Source of the DNA: an uncultured Clostridium sp. | Lineage (GTDB): Bacteria > Bacillota > Clostridia > Oscillospirales > Acutalibacteraceae | DNA length: 56,680 nt | Direction of reading: 5' to 3' | Assembly (NCBI GenBank): GCA_902471875.1 | Contig: CABRLN010000012.1 | Span: 1 to 56,680 of the forward strand | Shown here: positions 18,394-26,181 of the stretch, in pieces | How the letters are laid out: each line of letters begins with the position of its first letter | Position numbering within the stretch: the first letter of the stretch is position 1 | Made by a program: the position numbers and the translations under genes | Notes under the pieces: generated by a model | Seen by the model: the letters and a program-made list of their open reading frames with translations, nothing else | Told to the model about the DNA's origin: nothing | Databases searched by the model: none

Positions 18394-18597
18394 ATGGCAC
18401 GTAATATTTCAATTAAAGTAGCACGGGCAGAAAAAGATATGACACAAACAGCACTTGCAAAAGCTGTGGGCGTATCACGACAAACAATGAATGCAATTGA
18501 GCAGGGCAACTACAATCCAACAATAAAACTTTGCAGGGCTATTTGCAAAGTTTTGGGTAAAACATTAGACGAATTATTTTGGGAGGAAGACAAATGA
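18394..18597 (+). CDS. Small XRE-family helix-turn-helix regulator
   Basis: A 67-residue protein that is essentially one HTH_3 domain: ARAEKDMTQTALAKAVGVSRQTMNAIEQGNYNPT followed by LCRAICKVLGKTLDELF. It resembles YgzD-type regulators that sit beside small membrane proteins. Its stop codon overlaps the next ATG (ATGA at 18594), so the two are coupled. It probably represses its own promoter, as is usual for this class. The ATG follows a strong GGAGGTGG site. Confidence 0.93.
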   Translation: MARNISIKVARAEKDMTQTALAKAVGVSRQTMNAIEQGNYNPTIKLCRAICKVLGKTLDELFWEEDK

Positions 18598-19037
18598 AAA
18601 AAACTAATTTTGACGAAAGACAAATTATTGACCGAGGTAAAGCTTTTCAAATAGGTTTCATTGTTGCACTGGTTTCAATAGCACTTGTCTTTTTGGCAAC
18701 TGATGCTTTTGAATTTAAAATTGACACCTTTACATCTTTTATAGTCACAATATGGACGCCAATGACGGCTTGCTTTATTATGTTAATTGCAAAGGATGCA
18801 TACGAAGGCATTAATCAAACCGGTGGACGCATTATTATTTCTGTTTTGGGATTTTGCGGTGTATTTATGCTAATTTCTAAAATTATCTTATTACTTACAA
18901 ACCGTTCATATTTTATAGAAAACGGAATAATAACTGAAAATATCGGTCATATATTTCAAGGCTTGTGTATGACAGTAATATTTATTGTTTACTGGGTTAA
19001 GCAATATATTAACAAAAAAAATTATCCAGATGAATAA
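18594..19037 (+). CDS. Four-helix membrane protein paired with the XRE regulator
   Basis: This 147-residue protein starts at the ATG at 18594, preceded by GGAGGA; a TTG 15 bases earlier is less likely. Four hydrophobic helices lie at about 17-37, 44-64, 78-100 and 118-137, and the N-terminus is charged (MKKTNFDERQII). It is one of the small uncharacterised membrane proteins encoded after YgzD-like regulators. The function is unknown to me. Coupling by an ATGA overlap shows it is made with the regulator. Confidence 0.85.
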   Translation: MKKTNFDERQIIDRGKAFQIGFIVALVSIALVFLATDAFEFKIDTFTSFIVTIWTPMTACFIMLIAKDAYEGINQTGGRIIISVLGFCGVFMLISKIILLLTNRSYFIENGIITENIGHIFQGLCMTVIFIVYWVKQYINKKNYPDE

Positions 19038-19045
19038 TTAAAGAA

Positions 19046-19086
19046 ACAGCCAAAACATGTTTTTTACTGCTTTGGCTGTTTTTTTA
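19046..19086 (+). terminator. Terminator of the XRE/membrane-protein operon
   Basis: A 9-bp stem (ACAGCCAAA/TTTGGCTGT) and seven T residues, 8 bases after the stop. Confidence 0.85.
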
Positions 19087-19197
19087 TAAGTTGTTAATGT
19101 CGTATAAACTCTAACCTTCATCAATAAAACAAAATACAATAATACTTTTTAATATCAGTTAAGCTTTCATTTAAGCCTTGATTTTTTATAGGAAAAA

Positions 19198-19246
19198 TAA
19201 AAAAACTGCTTTAGCGAATACACGTTAAGTGTACCTGCTAAAGCAG
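19198..19246 (-). terminator. Terminator of tRNA-Arg
   Basis: A 10-bp stem (CTGCTTTAGC and its complement) with an inner small stem is followed on the minus strand by a run of T. It starts 3 bases after the tRNA CCA end. Confidence 0.8.
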
Positions 19247-19248
19247 AA

Positions 19249-19325
19249 TGGCGCGCTGGGAGGGACTCGAACCCCCGACCTACTGGTTCGTAGCCAGTCA
19301 CTCTATCCAGCTGAGCTACCAGCGC
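19249..19325 (-). tRNA. tRNA-Arg (anticodon ACG)
   Basis: A 77-base cloverleaf on the minus strand. The acceptor stem is GCGCTGG/CCAGCGC, the anticodon stem CTGG/CCAG with loop CTACGAA, the T-loop TTCGAGT, and CCA is encoded. Anticodon ACG reads CGN codons after deamination of A34. Confidence 0.95.
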
Positions 19326-19549
19326 ACAGTATTTTTGACTGCTAAAGTATAATAACACACATAGCAAAAAAAATCAAGCATTTTTTCAAATTTTTTCAAA
19401 ATGTATTAAAAGCAAAATACAGATGCTGAAAAAATTGCATTTTGCTCTACTTATAATTAATTATTTCTGAAAACTGTTTAAAGAAACACTGAACAAATCA
19501 CACCTAACGGCATGGCATGCACCTTGCTTGCATAAATCCCGTCACATTT

Positions 19550-19594
19550 CATAAAATTCATTGACAGGCTACCAGCCTGCCAATGGAATTTATG
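19550..19594. repeat. 21-bp imperfect inverted repeat (hairpin) in a gene-free stretch
   Basis: Two arms of 21 bases pair at 18 positions around a 3-base loop (CATAAA...CAGGCT acc AGCCTG...TTTATG). It lies 72 bases past the stop of the DUF1015 gene, in a 340-base gap to tRNA-Arg that otherwise holds no ORF with a ribosome site. It has no T-run, so a repeat element or RNA-processing stem is more likely than a simple terminator. Confidence 0.5.
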
Positions 19595-19665
19595 TTTAAT
19601 ATAACAAATTTTCTGACTGGAAAATCTGCATAGCATATTTAATCGGTATTTCATTAAATACCCAG

Positions 19666-20949
19666 TTAATCTTCAAGTTGATTCATTACTAAGCCGGTAA
19701 TCATCTTTGGATAAAAGTATGTAGATTTTTGAGGCATTTTTTCGCCATTGGAGGCTACATCTCTTATTTCTGACACTCTGGTCGGATTTAAAATAAACGC
19801 ACACTGCGCTTGACCGCTGTCCACTGATAAAATAGCCTCGTCAAATATTTTTGTATATGTAAGGTTAATTTGTTTTGCCATATTCTCTGCATCTATACCA
19901 AAAATCTTTTCCAATATTAAGGTGTGCAAAACTGTAACATCTAACTGTTGTGTGGCATGGCTTGCATTCGGCAATAGCTCTTTAATAATATTAATATCCT
20001 TTAAAACCAACAGCTTATACTTTTGATTACCACTGTAAAAAGCATAAGCTTTTTTACCTTGATTATATAAACCCATAAGGTTACTTTCAATCGTGGAAAT
20101 ATCATCATACTCGGTTATTTCAAAATATTCTTTACAGCTTTCCATAACCTTTTCTGCATCAAAACTTTCAAGGTCACGCACTAGACGGTGTGTTGGAAAA
20201 ACAACCAAGCCCGGATGATTCATATCCACCAGCATCATCATTTGATAGTCACAGGCGTCACCTTCTTTTGCTTTGCCTTCTTGTCTAAGATAGTTTCTGT
20301 AATTAAGTGCAGTTTCATAACGGTGGTGACCGTCGGCTATATAAAGCTTTCTTTCTTCAAAATCATTGCATATGTCTGCAATAATCTGTGGGTCTGTAAC
20401 TATCCATAATCTGTGTGTAATATTATCAGCATCTGTAAGCTGAATATTCGGCTCTTTATTTGATAGTGAATTAATTTTGCCTAAAGTATTTTTGCCGTTA
20501 TCCATATATAACGAATATATTTGACTAAAATTGCAGTTTGTTGCTTTCATAAGGTTAAGTCTGTCCTCTTTTGCCTTAGAAAGTGTAAATTCGTGAGGCA
20601 AAATAACGCCTTTGCTGAACTCCTCTATTTTTACACAGCAAATTATACCCTTTATACTGTTTCTTTTGCCATATGCGGTAAATTCTTCTTCGTAAATATA
20701 AATGGCAGGCTTTTCTTCTTTTTCAAGTATTCCGCTTTCCAACCAACTGTTAAGTATTTTAGCTGCATCATTATATCTGTCTTCACCCTTAGGCAACTCA
20801 AGACGAATTATATTATAAGGATTAGTCTTAATATATTCTTCACGCTGCTTATCGCTAATAATATCATAAGGAGGACAAACAAGCTCTTCAATTTTTCCTG
20901 CTTTGCTGCAGTTAAACCTTAATCCTTTATAGCCCTTTACTACCGCCAT
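19666..20949 (-). CDS. DUF1015 family protein (SerK-like)
   Basis: A 427-residue cytoplasmic protein of the DUF1015 family. Archaeal members act as ADP-dependent serine kinase (SerK) with a ParB/sulfiredoxin-like fold. Family landmarks are VCPPYDIIS near residue 30, PHEFTLSKAKEDRLNLMKAT, the central ADGHHRYETALNYR, and VVFPTHRLV. I chose the ATG at 20949 (MAVVKGYKG) because it has an AAAGGAGT site at proper distance; the longer frame begins at a TTG inside that site. The gene stands alone. Serine phosphorylation for cysteine synthesis is plausible but not shown by neighbours. Confidence 0.88.
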   Translation of the reverse strand: MAVVKGYKGLRFNCSKAGKIEELVCPPYDIISDKQREEYIKTNPYNIIRLELPKGEDRYNDAAKILNSWLESGILEKEEKPAIYIYEEEFTAYGKRNSIKGIICCVKIEEFSKGVILPHEFTLSKAKEDRLNLMKATNCNFSQIYSLYMDNGKNTLGKINSLSNKEPNIQLTDADNITHRLWIVTDPQIIADICNDFEERKLYIADGHHRYETALNYRNYLRQEGKAKEGDACDYQMMMLVDMNHPGLVVFPTHRLVRDLESFDAEKVMESCKEYFEITEYDDISTIESNLMGLYNQGKKAYAFYSGNQKYKLLVLKDINIIKELLPNASHATQQLDVTVLHTLILEKIFGIDAENMAKQINLTYTKIFDEAILSVDSGQAQCAFILNPTRVSEIRDVASNGEKMPQKSTYFYPKMITGLVMNQLED

Positions 20950-21143
20950 AATTAACAACTCCTTTTAATTTGATATTTATCATTTTACACATAATTAATA
21001 GTAAGGTCAATATTGTATAAGCATTTATTTAATATGTTTTTAATACAGTGTATAAAAATTATTTATTTCTAAATATCTAATATATAAATTAAATCATTCT
21101 AACAACCAACATTACATATAAAAAAATTTTTCTCAAAAAGTGT

Positions 21144-21172
21144 TGACAAATAAAATATACTGTGATAAAATA
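21144..21172 (+). promoter_or_regulatory. Promoter of the tRNA-Ser pair
   Basis: TTGACA (21144-21149), a 17-base spacer and TAAAAT (21167-21172), 13 bases before the first tRNA. Confidence 0.75.
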
Positions 21173-21185
21173 ATTATCGTTGCAC

Positions 21186-21274
21186 GGAGAGGTGTCCGAG
21201 TGGTTTAAGGAGCTAGTCTTGAAAACTAGTGATCCCGCAAGGGACCAAGGGTTCGAATCCCTTCCTCTCCGCCA
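21186..21274 (+). tRNA. tRNA-Ser (anticodon TGA)
   Basis: An 89-base class II tRNA. The acceptor is GGAGAGG/CCTCTCC, the anticodon stem CTAGT/ACTAG with loop CTTGAAA, there is a long variable arm (GATCCCGCAAGGGACC), and CCA is encoded. Confidence 0.96.
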
Positions 21275-21302
21275 CATTTTTTATTTGTTAAGTTCACCAT
21301 CT

Positions 21303-21392
21303 GCGGAAGTACTCAAGTGGTGAAGAGGCTCCCCTGCTAAGGGAGTAGGTCGGGTAACCGGCGCAAGGGTTCAAATCCCTTCTTCCGCGCCA
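21303..21392 (+). tRNA. tRNA-Ser (anticodon GCT)
   Basis: A 90-base class II tRNA 28 bases after the first. The acceptor is GCGGAAG/CTTCCGC, the anticodon stem CTCCC/GGGAG with loop CTGCTAA, there is a long variable arm, and CCA is encoded. It is co-transcribed with the upstream tRNA-Ser. Confidence 0.95.
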
Positions 21393-21395
21393 ATT

Positions 21396-21429
21396 AGAGA
21401 GCAGTAACTTTAGTTATTGCTCTCTTTTT
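21396..21429 (+). terminator. Terminator of the tRNA-Ser operon
   Basis: An 8-bp stem (AGAGAGCA/TGCTCTCT), extended by further pairing, plus a T-run, directly after the second tRNA. Confidence 0.85.
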
Positions 21430-21487
21430 GTTTTCAAAAATCATTTATTTACTTTAAAATTTAGATTATCAATAAGGTGTACAAATT

Positions 21488-22231
21488 ATGAAATATTATA
21501 TAGCAAATAACGATTTAGATTTTATTCTAACACAAAACACAGCTATTTCATACCACAAACACACTCATTCCTCTATGTATATTATAGGTATTGTGTTAAA
21601 AGGTTATGTAAATTTACAAATTAATTCTGTAAGCACTAAATACCAAGAGAACAATTTTTTTATTGTACCACCTAACACATTACACGCAATTACTATTAGT
21701 GACAACACTACCAACATGCTTACCGTGTGTGTTAAAGACAGCTTTGTGAAAAAAAATAAGAATAACGGCATATTGACAATACATGAATTTATTAATAAAC
21801 TTAAAAATTTTGAGATTATTAAAAATGAGCATATTCAAATTATAAGCAAGGCATATACAACAATTTTACAACAATACAAATGTCACGATTTAACTCTTCC
21901 AACAGAAATAGAATATGCCAAAACATATGTTATAAAATACTCTGAAGAGGTTATAGATATTAACAAGCTTTCAGCAATAACTAATTACAGCAAATATTAT
22001 TTAATTAGAAAATTTTGCAAATGTGTTGGTTTAACTCCCCATAAATTTCAAATACAACAACGTATCCGCAAATCTCAAAAAATTTTGCTGCAAGGAAAAA
22101 CTATTGCAGAAACCGCAATATTATCCGGATTTTATGATCAAAGCCATTATATAAAGGCCTTTCGACAAATTGTTGGAATAACACCTAAGCAATATATATG
22201 CTGTGCTATTTATCTAGAACGTGTATTATAG
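21488..22231 (+). CDS. AraC-family regulator
   Basis: This 247-residue protein has an N-terminal cupin-like sensor (residues 15-90: ISYHKHTHSSMYIIGIVLKG and FFIVPPNTLHAI) and a C-terminal pair of AraC helix-turn-helices (about 150-245). The last contains the canonical IAETAILSGFYDQSHYIKAFRQIVGITPKQY. The ATG at 21488 follows AAGGTG. The next gene, 100 bases on in the same direction, is a stand-alone cupin, which suggests the regulator controls it. The ligand is unknown. Full length for the family. Confidence 0.93.
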   Translation: MKYYIANNDLDFILTQNTAISYHKHTHSSMYIIGIVLKGYVNLQINSVSTKYQENNFFIVPPNTLHAITISDNTTNMLTVCVKDSFVKKNKNNGILTIHEFINKLKNFEIIKNEHIQIISKAYTTILQQYKCHDLTLPTEIEYAKTYVIKYSEEVIDINKLSAITNYSKYYLIRKFCKCVGLTPHKFQIQQRIRKSQKILLQGKTIAETAILSGFYDQSHYIKAFRQIVGITPKQYICCAIYLERVL

Positions 22232-22333
22232 TTTTCGCACACACTCTTAATTAACAAAGCAATTTTTTACTATCCCCTATTTTTATTATGTGCTATTATA
22301 AGTACACTAAAATATAAAATCGGAGTGGTAAAA

Positions 22334-22717
22334 ATGAATACTTTTGAAAATTTTAATCTGGGACAAATAATTATGAACAATACAAAAAAGTGTGCCGAAA
22401 ACATCGAATGGTGCAAACACCCTACATTTCAAGGTGTAGAATTAAAGCATTTAATTACATCTGAAGAAACAAACGGACAGTTTAGTTACCATTTGGTACG
22501 TATTGAACCTAATTGCAGTATTAAACTACATATTCATGAGACACAACTGGAAACTCACGAAGTAATTTCAGGAAAAGGAATATGTATATGTAATAAAAAA
22601 CAAATTGCATATACATCAGGTGTAATTGCTGTAATTCCTGCCGGAATTGCACACGAAGTAAAAGCTAACGAAAAGGGATTATATTTGTTTGCTAAATTTA
22701 TTCCTGCATTGTGCTGA
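22334..22717 (+). CDS. Small cupin-domain protein
   Basis: A 127-residue single-domain cupin. Motif 1 is IKLHIHETQLETHEVISGKGICIC and motif 2 is IPAGIAHEVKA, providing two histidines, a glutamate and a later histidine for a metal site. The start at 22334 (MNTFENF) is preceded by GGAGTGG; a GTG nine bases earlier overlaps that site. It follows the AraC gene and ends in a bidirectional terminator. AraC/cupin neighbours often share a small-molecule signal, but the substrate cannot be told. Confidence 0.85.
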   Translation: MNTFENFNLGQIIMNNTKKCAENIEWCKHPTFQGVELKHLITSEETNGQFSYHLVRIEPNCSIKLHIHETQLETHEVISGKGICICNKKQIAYTSGVIAVIPAGIAHEVKANEKGLYLFAKFIPALC

Positions 22718-22762
22718 TTTATACAAAAACTTTAAGTAATATATTTAAAACATCAATAAAAA

Positions 22763-22810
22763 ATAAACAACTGCCGAAAGCTGCTTTGTGCAAACTCGAC
22801 AGTTGTTTAT
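22763..22810. terminator. Bidirectional terminator between the cupin and DUF3169 genes
   Basis: An 11-bp stem (ATAAACAACTG and its complement) continues inward with CGA/TCG and is flanked by T-rich tails on both strands. It lies between convergent genes. Confidence 0.8.
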
Positions 22811-22850
22811 TTTTTACTATATTTTATTATATATAATAAATTAAATATGC

Positions 22851-23621
22851 TTACTTTTTCTTTGGGTGTTGAACCTTGTATGACTTTAGTATATAAACTA
22901 CATTCATATATAAAACAACTAATCCCATAATAACAGTCGCCGTCATTGGCAATCCTAAAAGCATTGTTGCCAATGCTATAAACATAAAAGCTACTGTAAA
23001 CGTGTTGGCACATATTGCAAAAGATTTATATGCTGACTTATAAATAAAGGTTCTCTGTGCTTCGTCACATTGGTCTTCAAAGGTTTTCATTGGCCTCATA
23101 TCATACACTTTTAAATCAAGATTAGGACTTAAATTTGTTTGCTGTTTTAATGTTTTTTGCATAAAAATTGACTGAATAATTAATGCCGCACTAAACAACA
23201 TAAGCATTACAGGAAAAGTTAAATCTACTTCATCTTTTTTGTTCAAATTAAGTGCCCCACAACAAACACTCAGAACACCAACAACCGTAACTAATATAAA
23301 AATAATCTGTACCACACTTCCTGCAATATCAAGAAAGTTTTCTGCTTTATCAAAAGCCTCTTCGCTGCTGCTTGCACACTTAACTTTATTTTTAACCTTA
23401 AAATACATTACAATACATACTACAGTTCCTGCTATACTTAATATTACATTAAGGCTATTAATCAAAATTCCTGCTGCAACCCCCATATCTTTTTGCAGAT
23501 TTGCCAATATATTTGAAAAATCATAATCATTATAGCCTGCTATAAAGCCTAACATACCCGAAATTAACATCAATGGTATTAACAAAGATAAAAATATTAT
23601 AAGCTTCTTTTTATTTGACAT
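22851..23621 (-). CDS. DUF3169 family membrane protein
   Basis: A 256-residue membrane protein with about six helices, at about 8-28, 45-75, 100-122, 138-156, 200-222 and 226-246 (for instance FIALATMLLGLPMTATVIMG). I place it in DUF3169, a family encoded after small XRE regulators in Firmicutes. Start ATG 23621 has GGAGG seven bases before it; a GTG just upstream overlaps the XRE stop. It is the last gene of the CPBP-XRE-DUF3169 operon. Its function is not known. Confidence 0.85.
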   Translation of the reverse strand: MSNKKKLIIFLSLLIPLMLISGMLGFIAGYNDYDFSNILANLQKDMGVAAGILINSLNVILSIAGTVVCIVMYFKVKNKVKCASSSEEAFDKAENFLDIAGSVVQIIFILVTVVGVLSVCCGALNLNKKDEVDLTFPVMLMLFSAALIIQSIFMQKTLKQQTNLSPNLDLKVYDMRPMKTFEDQCDEAQRTFIYKSAYKSFAICANTFTVAFMFIALATMLLGLPMTATVIMGLVVLYMNVVYILKSYKVQHPKKK

Positions 23622-23623
23622 CA

Positions 23624-23827
23624 CTATTCCTCCTTATAATCAAAAATATCCTCAACACTTACACTGAAATATTTTGCAATTTTAATGGCAAGAACCACAC
23701 TGGGCGAGTAATCTCCACGTTCAATCTGACTTATGGTTTGTCTTGAAACTCCCACAAGTCTTCCCATTTCGCTTTGGTTTATACCAACCTTTGCTCTGTA
23801 TTCTTTCAATTTATTGTATAACGGCAT
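23624..23827 (-). CDS. XRE-family regulator, likely repressor of its own operon
   Basis: A 67-residue helix-turn-helix protein: KLKEYRAKVGINQSEMGRLV, GVSRQTISQIERGDYSP, then VEDIFDYKEE. It lies 25 bases after the CPBP gene and next to DUF3169, all in one direction. The operon promoter carries two copies of an 18-base dyad placed where a repressor would block it, and this protein is the obvious candidate to bind there. That link is inference. Confidence 0.93.
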   Translation of the reverse strand: MPLYNKLKEYRAKVGINQSEMGRLVGVSRQTISQIERGDYSPSVVLAIKIAKYFSVSVEDIFDYKEE

Positions 23828-23852
23828 TTAACTCACCTGTTCTCTACTGAAC

Positions 23853-24866
23853 TTATTGTATTGCATTAATAACAGTTAATGCAATAAGCAAAATATATGT
23901 AATAACTGTAATTGGAGCGGTATAGTAAATTACAGTTTTTCGTGCTGTTGAAATTCCAAACACACCCTTATCCATTTTTAATGAAGCCTTGTGCTTTACA
24001 ACTTCTACTATAAGCAAAATAACTGACAGCGGAATTACGCACATAATAAACATGCCTATAAGGCCTATACAAAAAATATTAATAATATGTTCGCTTATAT
24101 ATTGCAAATTATCTGTGGTGACTTTTTCCATATCCACTCCACCAAGTAAAAACAATTGTATTGCACCTATTGAATTTGGTATAAAGTGCATTATCATCGC
24201 AGGCAAAATTGAGCGGGTTTTTGCCACCATAAAGCTTGCAAATATTCCCAGCACAGCTGCATATAGCAACTGCGGATAGTTTGCATGAAACAAACCAAAA
24301 GCTATACCAGAAGCAATAACTGCAAACCATTTTCCTATAGGCTCACTATTTCTATAAATGCTGCCTCTAAACATAAGTTCTTCAAATATAGGTGCAAAAA
24401 ATGGTAATGCAATAAATGTTGTAATAATTCCGCATGTTGAATTTCCAAAATTAATGTCAATGGCGTTTAATTTTGTCCCGGTTGAATTTTCTATAATACT
24501 GAAAAATAATGTAGAAACAATATTTGCAGTATATGTAATACCAACAGCAATAACAATCCATTTTGCAACCCAGCCTGCGGGCATTTTCGGTTTACAAAAA
24601 CAACTTTTTAGAGAAAGCTTATTTTCTCCTCTGTTTCTGATTAAATAAAATACAAGTAACGTAATTGGCACAGCCACAAGGTATTGCAAAACCATAGCCA
24701 AAAGTGTATCTAACCCCTTTGGCAATACTGTACCTGAACTGTCAACCGTAACTATTATTGCATTTAACACCGTTACTAATACCATAGTAATCACATAAAA
24801 TAAAAGCAATGTAAAGGAATTTAAATTTGATATACGTCTTATTTCTTTAGTAATATTTTTTTCCAT
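23853..24866 (-). CDS. CPBP-family intramembrane metalloprotease
   Basis: A 337-residue, eight-helix membrane protein with the CPBP (Abi/CAAX) motifs: FEELMFRGSIYR (motif 1, EExxxR), FGLFHANYPQ (motif 2, His) and MIMHFIPNSIG (motif 3, His/Asn). All putative catalytic residues are present. I use ATG 24866 (MEKNITKEIRR), which follows AAGGGGAAA; the upstream in-frame extension lies in the promoter region. Family members process prenylated peptides or confer self-immunity to bacteriocins, but no bacteriocin gene is visible here. It is first in an operon with an XRE regulator and DUF3169. Confidence 0.92.
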   Translation of the reverse strand: MEKNITKEIRRISNLNSFTLLLFYVITMVLVTVLNAIIVTVDSSGTVLPKGLDTLLAMVLQYLVAVPITLLVFYLIRNRGENKLSLKSCFCKPKMPAGWVAKWIVIAVGITYTANIVSTLFFSIIENSTGTKLNAIDINFGNSTCGIITTFIALPFFAPIFEELMFRGSIYRNSEPIGKWFAVIASGIAFGLFHANYPQLLYAAVLGIFASFMVAKTRSILPAMIMHFIPNSIGAIQLFLLGGVDMEKVTTDNLQYISEHIINIFCIGLIGMFIMCVIPLSVILLIVEVVKHKASLKMDKGVFGISTARKTVIYYTAPITVITYILLIALTVINAIQ

Positions 24867-24933
24867 ATCTGTTTCCCCTTTTTTCTTACTGTTCTTTATT
24901 AAATTCTTTTTTAACAAGAAAATCCTTAAAATT

Positions 24934-24951
24934 TGACAACTTTTCTTGTCA
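24934..24951. promoter_or_regulatory. Downstream operator copy of the CPBP operon
   Basis: TGACAACTTTTCTTGTCA is an imperfect dyad matching the perfect dyad at 24966-24983 in 15 of 18 bases. It covers the expected transcription start of the CPBP operon. Confidence 0.6.
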
Positions 24952-24954
24952 TTT

Positions 24955-24984
24955 ATATTAGCACATGACAACTATAGTTGTCAA
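24955..24984 (-). promoter_or_regulatory. Promoter of the CPBP-XRE-DUF3169 operon
   Basis: On the minus strand TTGACA (24984-24979), an 18-base spacer and TAATAT (24960-24955). The -35 box is embedded in the perfect dyad operator. Confidence 0.65.
24966..24983. promoter_or_regulatory. Perfect 18-bp dyad operator over the -35 box
   Basis: TGACAACTATAGTTGTCA is identical to its reverse complement. It overlaps the -35, and its centre lies 32 bases (three helical turns) from that of the second copy. This is typical of repressor dimers on the same face of DNA. Confidence 0.7.
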
Positions 24985-25147
24985 TATCTTCATACAATTA
25001 TTTTTAATTTTTCTACCAATTTAAATCAATACAGTGATAAATTACAATTTAACATATTAACTTAATTTCACACAGCAAAAAGAGCGTACATTACTGCACG
25101 CCCTTAATAAAAATATTAACTAATAATTATATTACGAAAAATTTTAA

Positions 25148-25930
25148 TTAACCTACATTTTTAAGTTGTAGTCTTAGCTTGTCAGAAATCATAGCAATAA
25201 ATTCACTGTTTGTTGGCTTTCCACGGTCATTATGAATTGTATAGCCAAAGTATGAATTTAAAATATCAACATCACCACGATCCCAAGCAACTTCTATTGC
25301 ATGTCTTATGGCACGCTCTACTCTTGAAGATGTAGTTTCATATTTTTTAGCTACTGATGGATATAATCTTTTGGTAACAGCATTAATAATCTCAGGATTC
25401 TCTATTGACATTAAAATAGAATCTCTTAAATAGTTGTATCCCTTAATGTGTGCAGGTACTCCTATTTGGTGTAAAATTTCTGTAATTTTAATTTCCATAT
25501 TGCCGCTTGTAGTCGGGTAATAATGCATTTTAGTAATATTTTGTGTATCATAACTATTACTTAACATTGACACCATGCTTTCTGCAAGGTCTGCAAAGTT
25601 ATATGGCTTCAATACAAAATAAGCGGCACCGTTATTCATAATTTCTTTTTTAAGAACAGGACTGTCAAAGGTTGAGTAAACAAATACCACCGGTTTTTTG
25701 CCCTCTTGTTGTCTGTTTAATGCCCTTAGCACTCCTACACCGTCCATGCGAGTCATAAACATATCCATAAGAATAATATCAGGCTGAATAGTTTGCACCT
25801 TTTCCATTAATTCTGCACCGTCTTTACCGCAGTAACTAGGCACCATATTGTATTCGGCAAGAATATCTAAGTCTTCTCGACCCAATTCGCCTGCTTCTTC
25901 TGTAATGATGATGTTAATCTTATTTTCCAT
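25148..25930 (-). CDS. spo0A: Sporulation master regulator Spo0A
   Basis: A 260-residue response regulator. The receiver domain (about 1-125) has the phosphoacceptor in DIILMDMFMTRMDG, the switch region VVFVYSTFD and the lysine in FVLKPYNF. The Spo0A DNA-binding domain contains YPSVAKKYETTSSRVERAIRHAIEVAWDRGD, diagnostic for the family. Start ATG 25930 has a GAGGAG site. It controls entry into sporulation. It lies downstream of spoIVB, the conserved order in Bacilli and Clostridia, but has its own sigma-A-type promoter. Confidence 0.97.
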   Translation of the reverse strand: MENKINIIITEEAGELGREDLDILAEYNMVPSYCGKDGAELMEKVQTIQPDIILMDMFMTRMDGVGVLRALNRQQEGKKPVVFVYSTFDSPVLKKEIMNNGAAYFVLKPYNFADLAESMVSMLSNSYDTQNITKMHYYPTTSGNMEIKITEILHQIGVPAHIKGYNYLRDSILMSIENPEIINAVTKRLYPSVAKKYETTSSRVERAIRHAIEVAWDRGDVDILNSYFGYTIHNDRGKPTNSEFIAMISDKLRLQLKNVG

Positions 25931-25977
25931 GATAATTTCTCTCCTCACTATTTTATTCTGTTTTCTTCTGTGTCTAT

Positions 25978-26006
25978 ATATTACCATAAATTGGTAAATT
26001 TGGCAA
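25978..26006 (-). promoter_or_regulatory. spo0A promoter
   Basis: On the minus strand TTGCCA (26006-26001), a 17-base spacer and TAATAT (25983-25978), about 45 bases before the ATG. I see no clear 0A box (TGTCGAA) nearby. Confidence 0.6.
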
Positions 26007-26181
26007 TAGTAAACAGGGAAATTTTTTAAAAAAATTTTTTTAATAATTAGAAAAATAGTTATACTAACATCAAATACCTTTTTAAAAATTATTTTTATGC
26101 CAATTCCTGCTGAATAAAGTCGTTTGATGTCATTTATTATTAGAAGGGCTTATAATAGAAAATATGCTGATTTATATTGTA

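Noticed and set aside
19167..19367. 66-codon frame on the minus strand over tRNA-Arg
   Set aside because: It translates the tRNA and its terminator; no ribosome site.
21089..21277. 62-codon frame on the minus strand over tRNA-Ser
   Set aside because: It is the antisense of the tRNA gene (RRGRDSNPWSLAGSL is a classic tRNA-derived translation).
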